Shown piece after piece: positions 1 through 7,976 of a stretch of DNA of 36,839 nucleotides. Below the pieces are notes generated by a model. The model was given only the letters and a program-made list of their open reading frames with translations. It did not search any database and was not told where the DNA came from. Each line of letters starts with the position of its first letter. Positions within the stretch are counted from its first letter, which is position 1. This DNA comes from Alcaligenaceae bacterium. Its GTDB lineage: Bacteria > Pseudomonadota > Gammaproteobacteria > Burkholderiales > Burkholderiaceae_B. Location of the stretch: assembly GCA_012511095.1 (NCBI GenBank), contig JAAZGT010000139.1, forward strand, positions 1 through 36,839. Reading direction: 5' to 3'. The translations under genes and the position numbers were made by a program.

Positions 1-338
1 GCGCCGGCATCGAGGGCTGCCTGCATTACTTGTGGTTTTAGGGTGTCAATGGATAAAGGCACCCCCGCCTCTCTAAGCCCCTCAATTACTGGTAAAACTC
101 GTCGCAACTCCTCTTGTAAGGATACGGCATCACTACCAGGACGCGTCGACTCACCACCAATATCCAATATCTGCGCGCCCGCCTTAACCATGGATAAACC
201 ATGCTCAATAGCCAAATCCAACTGCTCGGATTGAGGCCCACCATCGGAAAAAGAATCGGGTGTCACATTGACAATACCCATAACTAATGGGCTAGATAAA
301 TCAAGGACATAACGCCCACAAATAAACTTATTATTCAT
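1..338 (-). CDS. folP: Dihydropteroate synthase, 3' end cut by window edge
   Basis: Dihydropteroate synthase joins p-aminobenzoate to 6-hydroxymethyl-dihydropterin diphosphate in folate synthesis, in the cytoplasm. The first 112 codons are visible. Reading leftward from an ATG at 336-338, the protein begins MNNKFICGRYVLDL and carries the two N-terminal family signatures, MGIVNVTPDSFSDGG (about residues 20-34) and DIGGESTRPGSD (about 59-70). Both contribute to the pterin/pABA site, and the family is a TIM barrel. The remaining, larger C-terminal part lies outside the window. The gene follows ftsH on the same strand but a strong hairpin terminator lies between them, so it probably has its own promoter or depends on read-through. 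No clear Shine-Dalgarno sequence precedes the ATG. The identity is secure; the exact start is likely but lacks RBS support. Confidence 0.93.
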   Translation of the reverse strand, partial: MNNKFICGRYVLDLSSPLVMGIVNVTPDSFSDGGPQSEQLDLAIEHGLSMVKAGAQILDIGGESTRPGSDAVSLQEELRRVLPVIEGLREAGVPLSIDTLKPQVMQAALDAG

Positions 339-362
339 ATGATTTTTATTTTTAAAAGCCAA

Positions 363-396
363 TAAAAAAAGCACTGTGAAATCATATCACAGTGCC
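363..396 (-). terminator. Rho-independent terminator after ftsH
   Basis: A perfect 9-bp stem (GCACTGTGA at 371-379, TCACAGTGC at 387-395) has a 7-nt loop and is followed, on the minus strand, by seven T (364-370). It lies between the ftsH stop and the folP start, so it should end ftsH transcription before folP. Confidence 0.85.
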
Positions 397-415
397 TTTT
401 GAAAATAGAAAGCTT

Positions 416-2383
416 TTATTTAGCTTCTACAGGCGTATCGCCATCATCATCTTTTTTATCAAAGCCTTGGTCGATTCCATCATCAGAGACTGGTTTTGGC
501 TCGCTAGGATTTTCTACTTCGGCTGCGGCATTACCATCGTCGGCTGGTGGTTGTGAATCATAAGGCTTATCAGGAACCTTAGGTGGACGTGGAGGACGAC
601 CTTCCATGATATCTGCAATCTGATCAGCATCAATGGTCTCCCACTCCATAAGGGCCTTAGCCATGGCATGCATTTTGTCTTTATTGGCCTCAATCAAGTC
701 ACGAGCGACTTTATATTGTTGGTCAATAATGGCACGAATCTCGGCATCTACCTTTTGCATGGTAGCTTCAGACATTTGGCCCGAACGCGTCATTTGACGT
801 CCTAAGAATGGATCCGTGTCATTTTCAGCATAAACCATAGGACCTAAGGAATCCGTCATACCGTAGCGAGTAACAATATCGCGAGCAAGCTGCGTTGCAC
901 GTTCAAAGTCGTTAGAGGCGCCGGTTGTCATTTGATTCATAAAGACCTCTTCGGCAATACGACCACCAAATAAAACTGCGATCATATTAAGTAGACGCTC
1001 TTTATCCATACTGTAGCGGTCACCCTCAGGCAACTGCATAGTCACGCCTAAAGCACGACCACGAGGGATAATGGTTACTTTATGAACTGGGTCAGTCTTA
1101 GGTAGTAACTGGGCTACGATGGCGTGACCTGATTCATGATAAGCGGTGTTTAGACGCTCCTCTTCGGGCATAATCATCGAACGACGCTCAGCACCCATGA
1201 TGATTTTATCTTTGGCATGCTCAAAGTCGACCATATCTACCATGCGACCATTGCGACGCGCTGCAAATAAAGCAGCCTCGTTAACCAAGTTGGCTAAGTC
1301 AGCACCCGAGAAACCAGGGGTACCGCGCGCAATAATTGATGCATCAACGTTAGGCGCAACATGCACTTTACGCATATGCACTTTAAGGATTTGCTCACGA
1401 CCACGTACATCCGGTAGTGACACAACCACTTGACGGTCAAAACGACCAGGACGTAATAATGCAGGGTCTAATACATCAGGACGGTTAGTTGCAGCAATTA
1501 CAATCACACTCTGACCTGACTCAAAACCATCCATTTCAACTAATAACTGGTTAAGCGTTTGCTCACGTTCGTCGTTACCACCGCCAACGCCAGCACCACG
1601 CTGACGACCAACGGCATCAATCTCATCAATAAAGATAATGCACGGCGCATGTTTTTTTGCTGTTTCGAACATGTCACGCACACGAGAGGCACCCACACCC
1701 ACGAACATTTCGACGAAGTCAGAACCAGAAATGGTAAAGAAAGGCACCTTGGCTTCACCAGCAATGGCCTTAGCGAGTAAGGTCTTACCTGTACCAGGTG
1801 AACCGACCATCAGCACACCGCGAGGGATACGACCGCCTAGACGCTGAAAGCGCGAAGGATCACGTAAGAACTCAACAATTTCGCTAACCTCCTCTTTTGC
1901 TTCATCACAACCAGCGACATCAGCAAAAGTGACACGGTTAGTCGATTGGTCGAGCATCCGCGCCCGTGATTTACCAAAACTAAAGGCACCGCCCTTGCCC
2001 CCACCTTGCATTTGACGCATGAAAAATATCCATACCCCAATTAACAAGAGCATTGGGAACCAAGACAATAAGGCGCTTAATAAAAAAGAAGGCTGCTCAG
2101 GTGGCCGCGCTGTAACTTGCACGCCATCACGAATTAAATCGCTCACCATCCAAAGATCTCGCGGCGCAGTTAGACTATAAGTACGACCGCTTGCCGGGGT
2201 CACCGTGAGTTTGTCACCCTGGATTTCAACTCTAGACAACTTGCCCTGCTTTGCATCTTCCAAGAATTGCGAATAAGTTACGGTATCTGTAGGCACTGAC
2301 GGTCCGTCAAGTTGCCTAAAGACCGTAAATAGAACCATCGCAATTACAGCCCAAATGGCGAATTTCGAAAAGGAATTATTCAA
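416..2383 (-). CDS. ftsH: ATP-dependent zinc metalloprotease FtsH
   Basis: FtsH is the membrane-anchored AAA+ protease that extracts and degrades misfolded membrane proteins and short-lived regulators. The order of parts is as in the family: an N-terminal membrane segment (about residues 6-22), a periplasmic domain, a second membrane segment (about 100-122), Walker A GSPGTGKT (about 194-201), Walker B CIIFIDEID, the SRH/arginine-finger block RPGRFDR, the zinc motif HESGH, and an acidic low-complexity tail. I place the start at a TTG (2381-2383) giving MNNSFSKFAIW, because GGAG lies 9 nt upstream; this yields 655 residues. A TTG five codons earlier (2398) overlaps that Shine-Dalgarno, and the ATG between them is out of frame. 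It lies about 190 bp downstream of rlmE on the same strand. Confidence 0.97.
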   Translation of the reverse strand: MNNSFSKFAIWAVIAMVLFTVFRQLDGPSVPTDTVTYSQFLEDAKQGKLSRVEIQGDKLTVTPASGRTYSLTAPRDLWMVSDLIRDGVQVTARPPEQPSFLLSALLSWFPMLLLIGVWIFFMRQMQGGGKGGAFSFGKSRARMLDQSTNRVTFADVAGCDEAKEEVSEIVEFLRDPSRFQRLGGRIPRGVLMVGSPGTGKTLLAKAIAGEAKVPFFTISGSDFVEMFVGVGASRVRDMFETAKKHAPCIIFIDEIDAVGRQRGAGVGGGNDEREQTLNQLLVEMDGFESGQSVIVIAATNRPDVLDPALLRPGRFDRQVVVSLPDVRGREQILKVHMRKVHVAPNVDASIIARGTPGFSGADLANLVNEAALFAARRNGRMVDMVDFEHAKDKIIMGAERRSMIMPEEERLNTAYHESGHAIVAQLLPKTDPVHKVTIIPRGRALGVTMQLPEGDRYSMDKERLLNMIAVLFGGRIAEEVFMNQMTTGASNDFERATQLARDIVTRYGMTDSLGPMVYAENDTDPFLGRQMTRSGQMSEATMQKVDAEIRAIIDQQYKVARDLIEANKDKMHAMAKALMEWETIDADQIADIMEGRPPRPPKVPDKPYDSQPPADDGNAAAEVENPSEPKPVSDDGIDQGFDKKDDDGDTPVEAK

Positions 2384-2520
2384 GGCATGGTACTCCAAAA
2401 AAACCGAATTTTATAATAGTAAAACATTGAGCCAATAAATACAGCGTAAACACGACAATTAGCCAGACTTGCAACAAATTACGGCTCAGGTTGTATTAAA
2501 AATATGTTTTATTCTAACTT

Positions 2521-2526
2521 ATTATA
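2521..2526 (-). promoter_or_regulatory. Possible -10 box for ftsH
   Basis: The 197-bp space between rlmE and ftsH contains a consensus TATAAT on the minus strand, about 140 nt upstream of the ftsH TTG. A weak TTGAGT lies 19 nt further upstream as a possible -35. Sigma-32 control would be expected for ftsH by analogy with E. coli, but I cannot point to a convincing heat-shock promoter. Confidence 0.35.
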
Positions 2527-2591
2527 GTGGGGTCAAATTCCTATAACTCAAGAACCCAGGTAATAAATAATGTCTTTAATAATGACAAGTA

Positions 2592-3227
2592 TTAATCCTT
2601 AAGGTTTCTTGCGACTAAAAAAGTCTCAGCAGAACGGTCGCGTGATGCCTTTGGTTTACGCTCTACCACGCGTTTAAAGTGTTTTTTAAACATCTCTACG
2701 ATTTGAGAAAAACCACTGCCATGGAAAGCCTTAAGTATTACTGCACCCTCTGGTTTTAAATGTTCAGTAGCAAATTCGAGTACTAACTCGCAAACGTGTT
2801 GAACCCGAGCCGCGTCTGCAGGACCTACACCAGAAAGGTTAGGTGCCATATCGGAAATCACCAAATCGACCTTTTGGCCCCCTAGTCTTTGTTCGAGCTC
2901 GTGTAAGATTTCGTCTTCGCGAAAATCGCCTTGAAAAAACTCAACGCCCGGGATCTCCTCCATCGGCAATAGGTCGAGTGCTATGATGCGACCATTGATT
3001 TCGCCAGAGGGTGTAAGCAATCTTTCTCGTGCAACTTGGGACCAACTGCCGGGTGCGGCGCCCAAGTCTACTATAATATCCCCTTGACGCATTAGCTTTT
3101 CAACCTCTAAAATCTCGATAAGCTTAAATGCAGCCCTTGCTCTATATCCTTTTTGCTGAGCAAGCTTTACGTATGGGTCATTAATATGTTGATGTATCCA
3201 ATTTTTGGAAAATTTCTTTTTGGCCAT
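2592..3227 (-). CDS. rlmE: 23S rRNA (uridine-2'-O-)-methyltransferase RlmE
   Basis: RlmE (RrmJ/FtsJ) methylates the 2'-hydroxyl of U2552 in the A loop of 23S rRNA, a late step of 50S assembly. The 211-residue protein has the family's basic N-terminus (MAKKKFSKNW), the SAM-binding motif VDLGAAPGSWSQ (about residues 53-64), and the K-D-K-E type active site with D in ISDMAPN (about 122-128) and K in LKAFHGSG. I chose the ATG at 3225-3227: AGGA lies 10 nt upstream, while a TTG two codons earlier would sit only 4 nt from it. It is divergent from yhbY with only 18 bp between the starts, and lies upstream of ftsH on the same strand, as in many proteobacteria. Confidence 0.96.
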   Translation of the reverse strand: MAKKKFSKNWIHQHINDPYVKLAQQKGYRARAAFKLIEILEVEKLMRQGDIIVDLGAAPGSWSQVARERLLTPSGEINGRIIALDLLPMEEIPGVEFFQGDFREDEILHELEQRLGGQKVDLVISDMAPNLSGVGPADAARVQHVCELVLEFATEHLKPEGAVILKAFHGSGFSQIVEMFKKHFKRVVERKPKASRDRSAETFLVARNLKD

Positions 3228-3245
3228 TGCCAATAATTCCTATTT

Positions 3246-3809
3246 ATGTCTATTCTTGAAATAACTTCTAAAGAGCGTAGCACGCTACGCTCGGCGGCTC
3301 ACGCATTAAAGCCAGTTGTGCAAATCGGCGACAACGGTTTAAGTGAGGCCGTATTAAAAGAGATCGATCTCAATTTAAACGCTCACAGCCTAATTAAGGT
3401 CAAAGTAGCTTCTGACGATCGACAAGAGCGTGGTGAAATGCTCGATAAAATTTGTGATGAACTCTCATGTGCTAAGGTCCACCATCTAGGTAAAACCTTG
3501 ATTTTATACCGTCCGGGTAAATCCGTCATTGATACCGAGCCTTATGATGAATTTGCTCCTGAAAATCAGCGTAGCCACCGCAAAGCCGGTGAGGCTTACA
3601 CGCCAAAACGCCTAGCAGCTGAGGGCAAAAAACTCACCCGCTCATTTAAACAACCTAAACGCAAAGGCCCTGAAAGTAATCGCGACATTGCTAAGGCTTT
3701 CTTTAATCGCAAATCAGCTAAATCAGCAACCGCGAAAAAAACTGCAGGTCGTCGTCGACCAACCAGTGCTTTAAGCCTAAGAGCGGGTCGTCGCAATAGA
3801 GTCGATTAG
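3246..3809 (+). CDS. yhbY: Ribosome assembly RNA-binding protein YhbY
   Basis: This is a CRS1-YhbY domain protein that binds pre-50S particles. The domain spans about residues 6-95, with the typical RSAAHALKPVVQIGDNGLS start and a KVHHLGKTLILYRPG end. The E. coli protein is just this domain (about 97 residues); here about 90 further residues, very rich in Lys, Arg, Ser and Ala (for example KKTAGRRRPTSA), form a probably disordered basic tail that could add RNA affinity. No good Shine-Dalgarno precedes the ATG. It is divergent from rlmE, another 50S maturation factor, with 18 bp between them, so promoter elements must overlap coding sequence. Confidence 0.92.
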   Translation: MSILEITSKERSTLRSAAHALKPVVQIGDNGLSEAVLKEIDLNLNAHSLIKVKVASDDRQERGEMLDKICDELSCAKVHHLGKTLILYRPGKSVIDTEPYDEFAPENQRSHRKAGEAYTPKRLAAEGKKLTRSFKQPKRKGPESNRDIAKAFFNRKSAKSATAKKTAGRRRPTSALSLRAGRRNRVD

Positions 3810-3993
3810 TTTATTTGTTTTAAGACTCAATTTAAACTCAGTGATTATGCATACCCCATAATTTGGTTACATTAAATCCAGATTTTGGGGTTATTTGATC
3901 CAGCCTATAAAAATCACTCAGTATTTTCCCTTAAAAATCAGTAAATACCCCTAGAAAATCCGCTCTAATCTCAACCTTATTACAATCTCCAAC

Positions 3994-4022
3994 TTGCTAA
4001 TTTCCCTCGTGGCTCCTATGCT
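3994..4022 (+). promoter_or_regulatory. Candidate promoter of the dehydrogenase operon
   Basis: TTGCTA (3994-3999) and TATGCT (4017-4022) are separated by 17 nt, about 65 nt upstream of the first dehydrogenase gene. This is the best sigma-70-like match I see in the 278-bp gap after yhbY. The rest of that gap shows only an imperfect CCCCA/TGGGG inverted repeat. Confidence 0.4.
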
Positions 4023-4087
4023 GAATTCAGGTAATTAATTCATTACCCAGCAATACATCTTTAGTAATTCCATAAAAGGAGTTAGCA

Positions 4088-4780
4088 ATGTCAAAAGATT
4101 TTTGGTCTCCCTCCCGACGAGATTTCTTAAAAGTGGTTGGTGCTAGTAGTGTTGTCGTATCCACTCCTACCCAAGCCAAAATTACCCCTCCTATTCCTCT
4201 AAATGAATATCAACCCGTTTTTTTCAAGGCCGAAGAATGGCGTTTTATTCTAGCAGCTTGCGCTCGTCTTATTCCCTCTGAAGGCGATGGGCCAGGGGCA
4301 CTTGAAACAAGGGTCCCCGTTTTTATCGATTTACAGATGGCTGGTGACTTCGGTAATGCCGCTGATTGGTATATGGAAGGTCCTCATGAACCTGAAGCCA
4401 GTTTTGATCGCGGTTTTCAATCGCCCCTAACACCCGCAGAGATTTATCGTCAATCGATTGCTTTTATTGATCAATGGTGTGAACAACAGGATGGTAAAAA
4501 ATTCGCCGAACTAGCCAATGAACGCCAAGATGAAATTCTTACAGCATGTCAAAAAAACGAAATCGGTCTCGCACCAGAATTAAAAGAATTCTTTTCTCTA
4601 CTTTTACAAAACACCAAGGAAGGTTATTTTGCCGATCCTATATATGGTGGTAATTATGGCCTTGCTGCTTGGAAGCATATTGGTTTTCCTGGCGCAAGAG
4701 CAGCCTTCACCGAGTGGGTTGATCAGCACAATGTGCCGTACCCATTAGGCCCTGTGTCAATTTCTGGTGAGAGAGGTTAA
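4088..4780 (+). CDS. Gluconate 2-dehydrogenase subunit 3 family protein (small subunit)
   Basis: This is the small subunit of a three-part FAD dehydrogenase. In this family it carries the Tat signal and brings the leaderless flavoprotein across the inner membrane with it. The N-terminus has a twin-arginine motif, SRRDFLKVVG (about residues 9-18), followed by a short hydrophobic stretch and a likely cleavage near residues 27-30. The mature part has the family's features: ILAACARLIPSEGDGPGA, VFIDLQMAG, TPAEIYRQ, and YFADPIYGGNYGLAAWKHIGFPG near the C-terminus. The ATG has a strong AGGAG 6-8 nt upstream. It is the first gene of the operon and stops 3 nt before the large-subunit start. The substrate (gluconate, 2-ketogluconate, sorbitol or another polyol/aldose) cannot be read from this subunit. 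Confidence 0.9.
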   Translation: MSKDFWSPSRRDFLKVVGASSVVVSTPTQAKITPPIPLNEYQPVFFKAEEWRFILAACARLIPSEGDGPGALETRVPVFIDLQMAGDFGNAADWYMEGPHEPEASFDRGFQSPLTPAEIYRQSIAFIDQWCEQQDGKKFAELANERQDEILTACQKNEIGLAPELKEFFSLLLQNTKEGYFADPIYGGNYGLAAWKHIGFPGARAAFTEWVDQHNVPYPLGPVSISGERG

Positions 4781-4783
4781 TTT

Positions 4784-6553
4784 ATGGCACGCACAAATCC
4801 AAAAAAAGATGTTGTTATTGTGGGCTTGGGTTGGACTGGTTCCATTTTAGGTATGGAATTAGCTAATCAAGGATTAGACATAATTGCTCTAGAACGAGGT
4901 CCAGATCAAAATACAGTGCCTGATTTTCAATATCCCAAAGTGATAGACGAACTCAAATATGGCATTCGCTTTGGTTTTGCTCAAAAACCAAGAAACTCGA
5001 CTCTGACCGTACGTCGTAATTTAGATGAAACCGCTTTGCCCTATCGAGTTTTAGGCTCATTTTTACCTGGCAATGGTGTTGGTGGTGCAGGTTTGCACTG
5101 GAATGGCCACACCTGGAGACCACAGCTTGAGGAGTTAAAGCTTCGCAGCTATGTTGAAGAAAACTTCGGCGCTGAAATAATCCCAGAAGATATGACGATT
5201 CAGGACTATCCATTTACTTATGATGAGTTGGAACCTTTTTTTGATCGTTTTGAGTATGTAGCGGGTATTTCGGGTACAGCAGGTAATGTTCGTGGACAAA
5301 TTCAGCAAGGGGGCAATCCTTTTGAAGCGCCACGAAGTCGTGGCTATCCTATGCCTGCCATGCCACAAACCTATGATGCCATGAAATTTGCAAAAGCCGC
5401 TGCTAATTTAGGCTATCACCCATTTCCTAGGCCTGCTGGTATCGCATCTGAATCTTATGTTAATGAATATGGCATGCAGATGGGTCCATGTAACTTCTGT
5501 GGCTTCTGTGAACGCTATGGTTGCTACAACTATTCTAAATCCTCACCCCAAACCATGATTTTAGACGCTTTAAAGCGCAAGCCAAATTTCCAATACAAAA
5601 CAAATGCCGAAGTACTGAAAGTAGAATTAGCAGAAGACGGCAAAACGGCTACTGGTGTCACATATTTTGATGAAGAAAGTGGTGAACTAGTTTTCCAACC
5701 CGCAGATATTGTTCTCATATGCGCCTACTCTATTCATAATGTTCACTTAATGCTAGTGTCAGGCATTGGTAAACCCTACAACCCTCACACCGGTGAAGGC
5801 GTTGTTGGTAAAAACTACGCATATCAAATGAACGGCGGTGTGAGTCTTTTTTATAAAGAAGAGAATTTCAACTGGTTTATTGGCACCGGTAGCAATGGCA
5901 TGGTAATTGACGATTTTGGTATGAATAATATTGACTATGCCAAAGAGGGTTTTATCGGTGGCAGCTACATCTCTTCTGGTACCTTTAATGGTCAACCATT
6001 ACGCAGTATGCGTTTACCTGCTGGCACTCCAAGTTGGGGCGCCCAATGGAAATCTGCCATTAAGGAGTGGTATTCACACTCAATGGGCATAGGCTCACAT
6101 GGTTCTTGTATGTCATATAGACAATATTATCTTGATTTGGATCCGACCTATAAAGATCGGCACGGTCGCCCTCTGCTTCGTATGACTTTTGACTGGCATC
6201 CGAATGATATTCGTATGAGCCAATTTATGCGTGTAAAAATTGAAGAGATTGCTCGTTCTATGAATCCTGATCTCATGCAATCTGGCTTCAAAAATATCGG
6301 CGACCAATACAATGTTCGGCCCTACCAAACCACCCATAATGTTGGCGGCGCAATTGTCGGTGATAGCCCAGAAAACTCCGCGCTCAACAGATATCTCCAG
6401 GCTTGGGACCAACACAATGTTTTTGTTATAGGCGCTAGCGCTTTCCCACAAAACATTGAGTACAATCCCACTGGTTTAGTTGGCGCGTTGGCTTACTGGA
6501 CAAGCCATCACCTCATTGATAAATACCTCAAAGATCCACGACCATTAGTGTAA
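4784..6553 (+). CDS. GMC-family FAD-dependent dehydrogenase, large subunit
   Basis: This is the catalytic flavoprotein of a gluconate/sorbitol/glucose-dehydrogenase-type complex, which oxidises sugars or polyols on the periplasmic side of the inner membrane. The FAD Rossmann motif VGLGWTGS lies at residues 13-20, with an acidic ribose-binding residue in ALERG. A second FAD-contact block is GNGVGGAGLHWNGHTWR (97-112). The C-terminal GMC block has H518 in TTHNVGGAI and N561 in EYNPTG, the likely catalytic pair. A four-cysteine cluster (C236, C239, C242, C247) matches the region where FAD-glucose dehydrogenases of this family bind a 3Fe-4S cluster that passes electrons to the cytochrome subunit. 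There is no signal peptide, consistent with Tat co-export by the upstream subunit. A GAGAGG Shine-Dalgarno precedes the ATG. Confidence 0.93.
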   Translation: MARTNPKKDVVIVGLGWTGSILGMELANQGLDIIALERGPDQNTVPDFQYPKVIDELKYGIRFGFAQKPRNSTLTVRRNLDETALPYRVLGSFLPGNGVGGAGLHWNGHTWRPQLEELKLRSYVEENFGAEIIPEDMTIQDYPFTYDELEPFFDRFEYVAGISGTAGNVRGQIQQGGNPFEAPRSRGYPMPAMPQTYDAMKFAKAAANLGYHPFPRPAGIASESYVNEYGMQMGPCNFCGFCERYGCYNYSKSSPQTMILDALKRKPNFQYKTNAEVLKVELAEDGKTATGVTYFDEESGELVFQPADIVLICAYSIHNVHLMLVSGIGKPYNPHTGEGVVGKNYAYQMNGGVSLFYKEENFNWFIGTGSNGMVIDDFGMNNIDYAKEGFIGGSYISSGTFNGQPLRSMRLPAGTPSWGAQWKSAIKEWYSHSMGIGSHGSCMSYRQYYLDLDPTYKDRHGRPLLRMTFDWHPNDIRMSQFMRVKIEEIARSMNPDLMQSGFKNIGDQYNVRPYQTTHNVGGAIVGDSPENSALNRYLQAWDQHNVFVIGASAFPQNIEYNPTGLVGALAYWTSHHLIDKYLKDPRPLV

Positions 6554-6565
6554 AGGGGGGTCACT

Positions 6566-7888
6566 ATGTCAAAACTATTAAAAGCCATTGCTTTATTAGT
6601 GATAGTGGGTGCTATTGCGCTATTAGCTATCCTATTGATACCCTCTAAAAAAACGGGGCCGCAATCACAGCTTGACGAAAACTATCAAGCTGATCTAGAG
6701 ATTGGTCGCTATTTATCGATTATAGGTAATTGCCTAAGTTGTCATACCGCAGATGAGTCCAAACCATTTGCTGGAGGCAAAGCGATCTTTACCAATATGG
6801 GGGTAATTTACTCAACTAATATCACACCTGATAAAGAAACAGGCATTGGTAATTACAGTCTAGATGATTTCAGAGCAGCACTGTATGACGGATTGCGAAA
6901 AGATGGCAAACATCTCTATCCAGCTATGCCTTACGAGAATTATCGTAAATTAAACGAGGAAGATATTCGTGCACTGTATGCTTATTTTCTCAATGAGGTT
7001 AAAGCCATTAATCAAGAAAATTTAGCTATTCAAATGAACTTCCCCTTTAACCAACGTTGGGGTCTTAGACTCTGGAAATGGGCTAATTTAGAAAAGGTTG
7101 GTTTTAGGCCACCAAAAACTGAAAATGAAAAAATTATTAGGGGGGCCTATTTAGTTCAAGGTCCGGCTCACTGTTCCGCGTGCCATAGCCCAAGAAATGC
7201 CACCATGGGGCAAAAAGGCATTGATGATAGTCATAGCGCCTTTCTTAGTGGTGCTGAAATGAATGGTTTTGCAGTTCCCAATCTTCGTGGCGAAAATAGC
7301 GCTACCTATGATTGGTCAGTGGAAGATATCCGTTTATTTCTCAGTACCGCCCGCAATGCACACGCCACCGCCACTGGTGCGATGGGTGTAGTGATCGGTG
7401 ACGCCTTACAACACTTAACGGAAAGTGATAATTTAGCCATGGCGCTTTATCTTAAGCACCTTGATGGTAATAGCACGGATCCAGCCAACCTCGATACAGG
7501 CACAACGGAAAAAAATGCGACAACCATTGAGCTAAGTAAAGCGGACCCTAAACTAGACTTAGGTAAACGCTTATATCTAGATAACTGTGTTGGCTGCCAC
7601 TTTGTCGATGGTAGAGGCGCGCCTGAGATATTTCCTATGCTTGACGGCAACTCAATTGTTATTGCTGACAACCCAACATCGCTTATTAATATTATTTTAA
7701 ATGGTGCTGAGTTGCCATCGACTGAACAACGCCCTGCAAGGCTTCGTATGCCCGATTTTGCTTGGCGTTTAGATGATGATGAAGTGGCTAAATTGGCCAC
7801 CTTTGTGCGTCAAGGATGGACCAATAAAGCAGGCTCAGTGACTGCGTCACAAGTCAAATCGGTACGTGATATGACCTCAAAACAATAA
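6566..7888 (+). CDS. Triheme cytochrome c subunit of the dehydrogenase
   Basis: This is the membrane-bound cytochrome c that takes electrons from the flavoprotein and hands them to ubiquinone or the respiratory chain. An N-terminal hydrophobic segment (about residues 5-26) acts as signal or anchor. Three heme-binding CXXCH motifs are present: CLSCH (56-60), CSACH (203-207) and CVGCH (341-345). Each is followed by cytochrome c fold features, including methionine-containing segments such as YPAMPYENY (likely axial ligand) and RLRMPDFAWRL near the end. The length of 440 residues is usual for this triheme family. It begins 12 nt after the flavoprotein stop with a GGGGG Shine-Dalgarno and ends the operon just before a strong terminator. 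Confidence 0.93.
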   Translation: MSKLLKAIALLVIVGAIALLAILLIPSKKTGPQSQLDENYQADLEIGRYLSIIGNCLSCHTADESKPFAGGKAIFTNMGVIYSTNITPDKETGIGNYSLDDFRAALYDGLRKDGKHLYPAMPYENYRKLNEEDIRALYAYFLNEVKAINQENLAIQMNFPFNQRWGLRLWKWANLEKVGFRPPKTENEKIIRGAYLVQGPAHCSACHSPRNATMGQKGIDDSHSAFLSGAEMNGFAVPNLRGENSATYDWSVEDIRLFLSTARNAHATATGAMGVVIGDALQHLTESDNLAMALYLKHLDGNSTDPANLDTGTTEKNATTIELSKADPKLDLGKRLYLDNCVGCHFVDGRGAPEIFPMLDGNSIVIADNPTSLINIILNGAELPSTEQRPARLRMPDFAWRLDDDEVAKLATFVRQGWTNKAGSVTASQVKSVRDMTSKQ

Positions 7889-7918
7889 ACAATCATCGTT
7901 AAGAGCCCATCTCAACTT

Positions 7919-7954
7919 AAAAAGTCCTCCTGCTATAGAGCAGGAGGACTTTTA
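7919..7954. terminator. Bidirectional terminator between cytochrome c gene and greA
   Basis: A perfect 15-bp stem (7920-7934 with 7939-7953) closes a 4-nt loop ATAG. The arms begin with A's and end with T's, so it can work in both directions, serving the dehydrogenase operon (plus) and greA (minus), which converge here. Confidence 0.92.
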
Positions 7955-7976
7955 AATAATATTAAATCTAAACGCC

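Noticed and set aside
3848..3893. CCCCA/TGGGG inverted repeat after yhbY as terminator
   Set aside because: The stem is short and imperfect with a long loop and no U-tract.
6113..6451. 112-residue open frame on the minus strand inside the GMC dehydrogenase gene
   Set aside because: It lies fully antisense to a well-supported gene, has no RBS or recognisable domain, and its composition follows the complementary codon pattern.
7447..7800. 117-residue minus-strand open frame inside the cytochrome c gene
   Set aside because: It covers the third heme motif region of a clear gene in antisense and resembles no protein.
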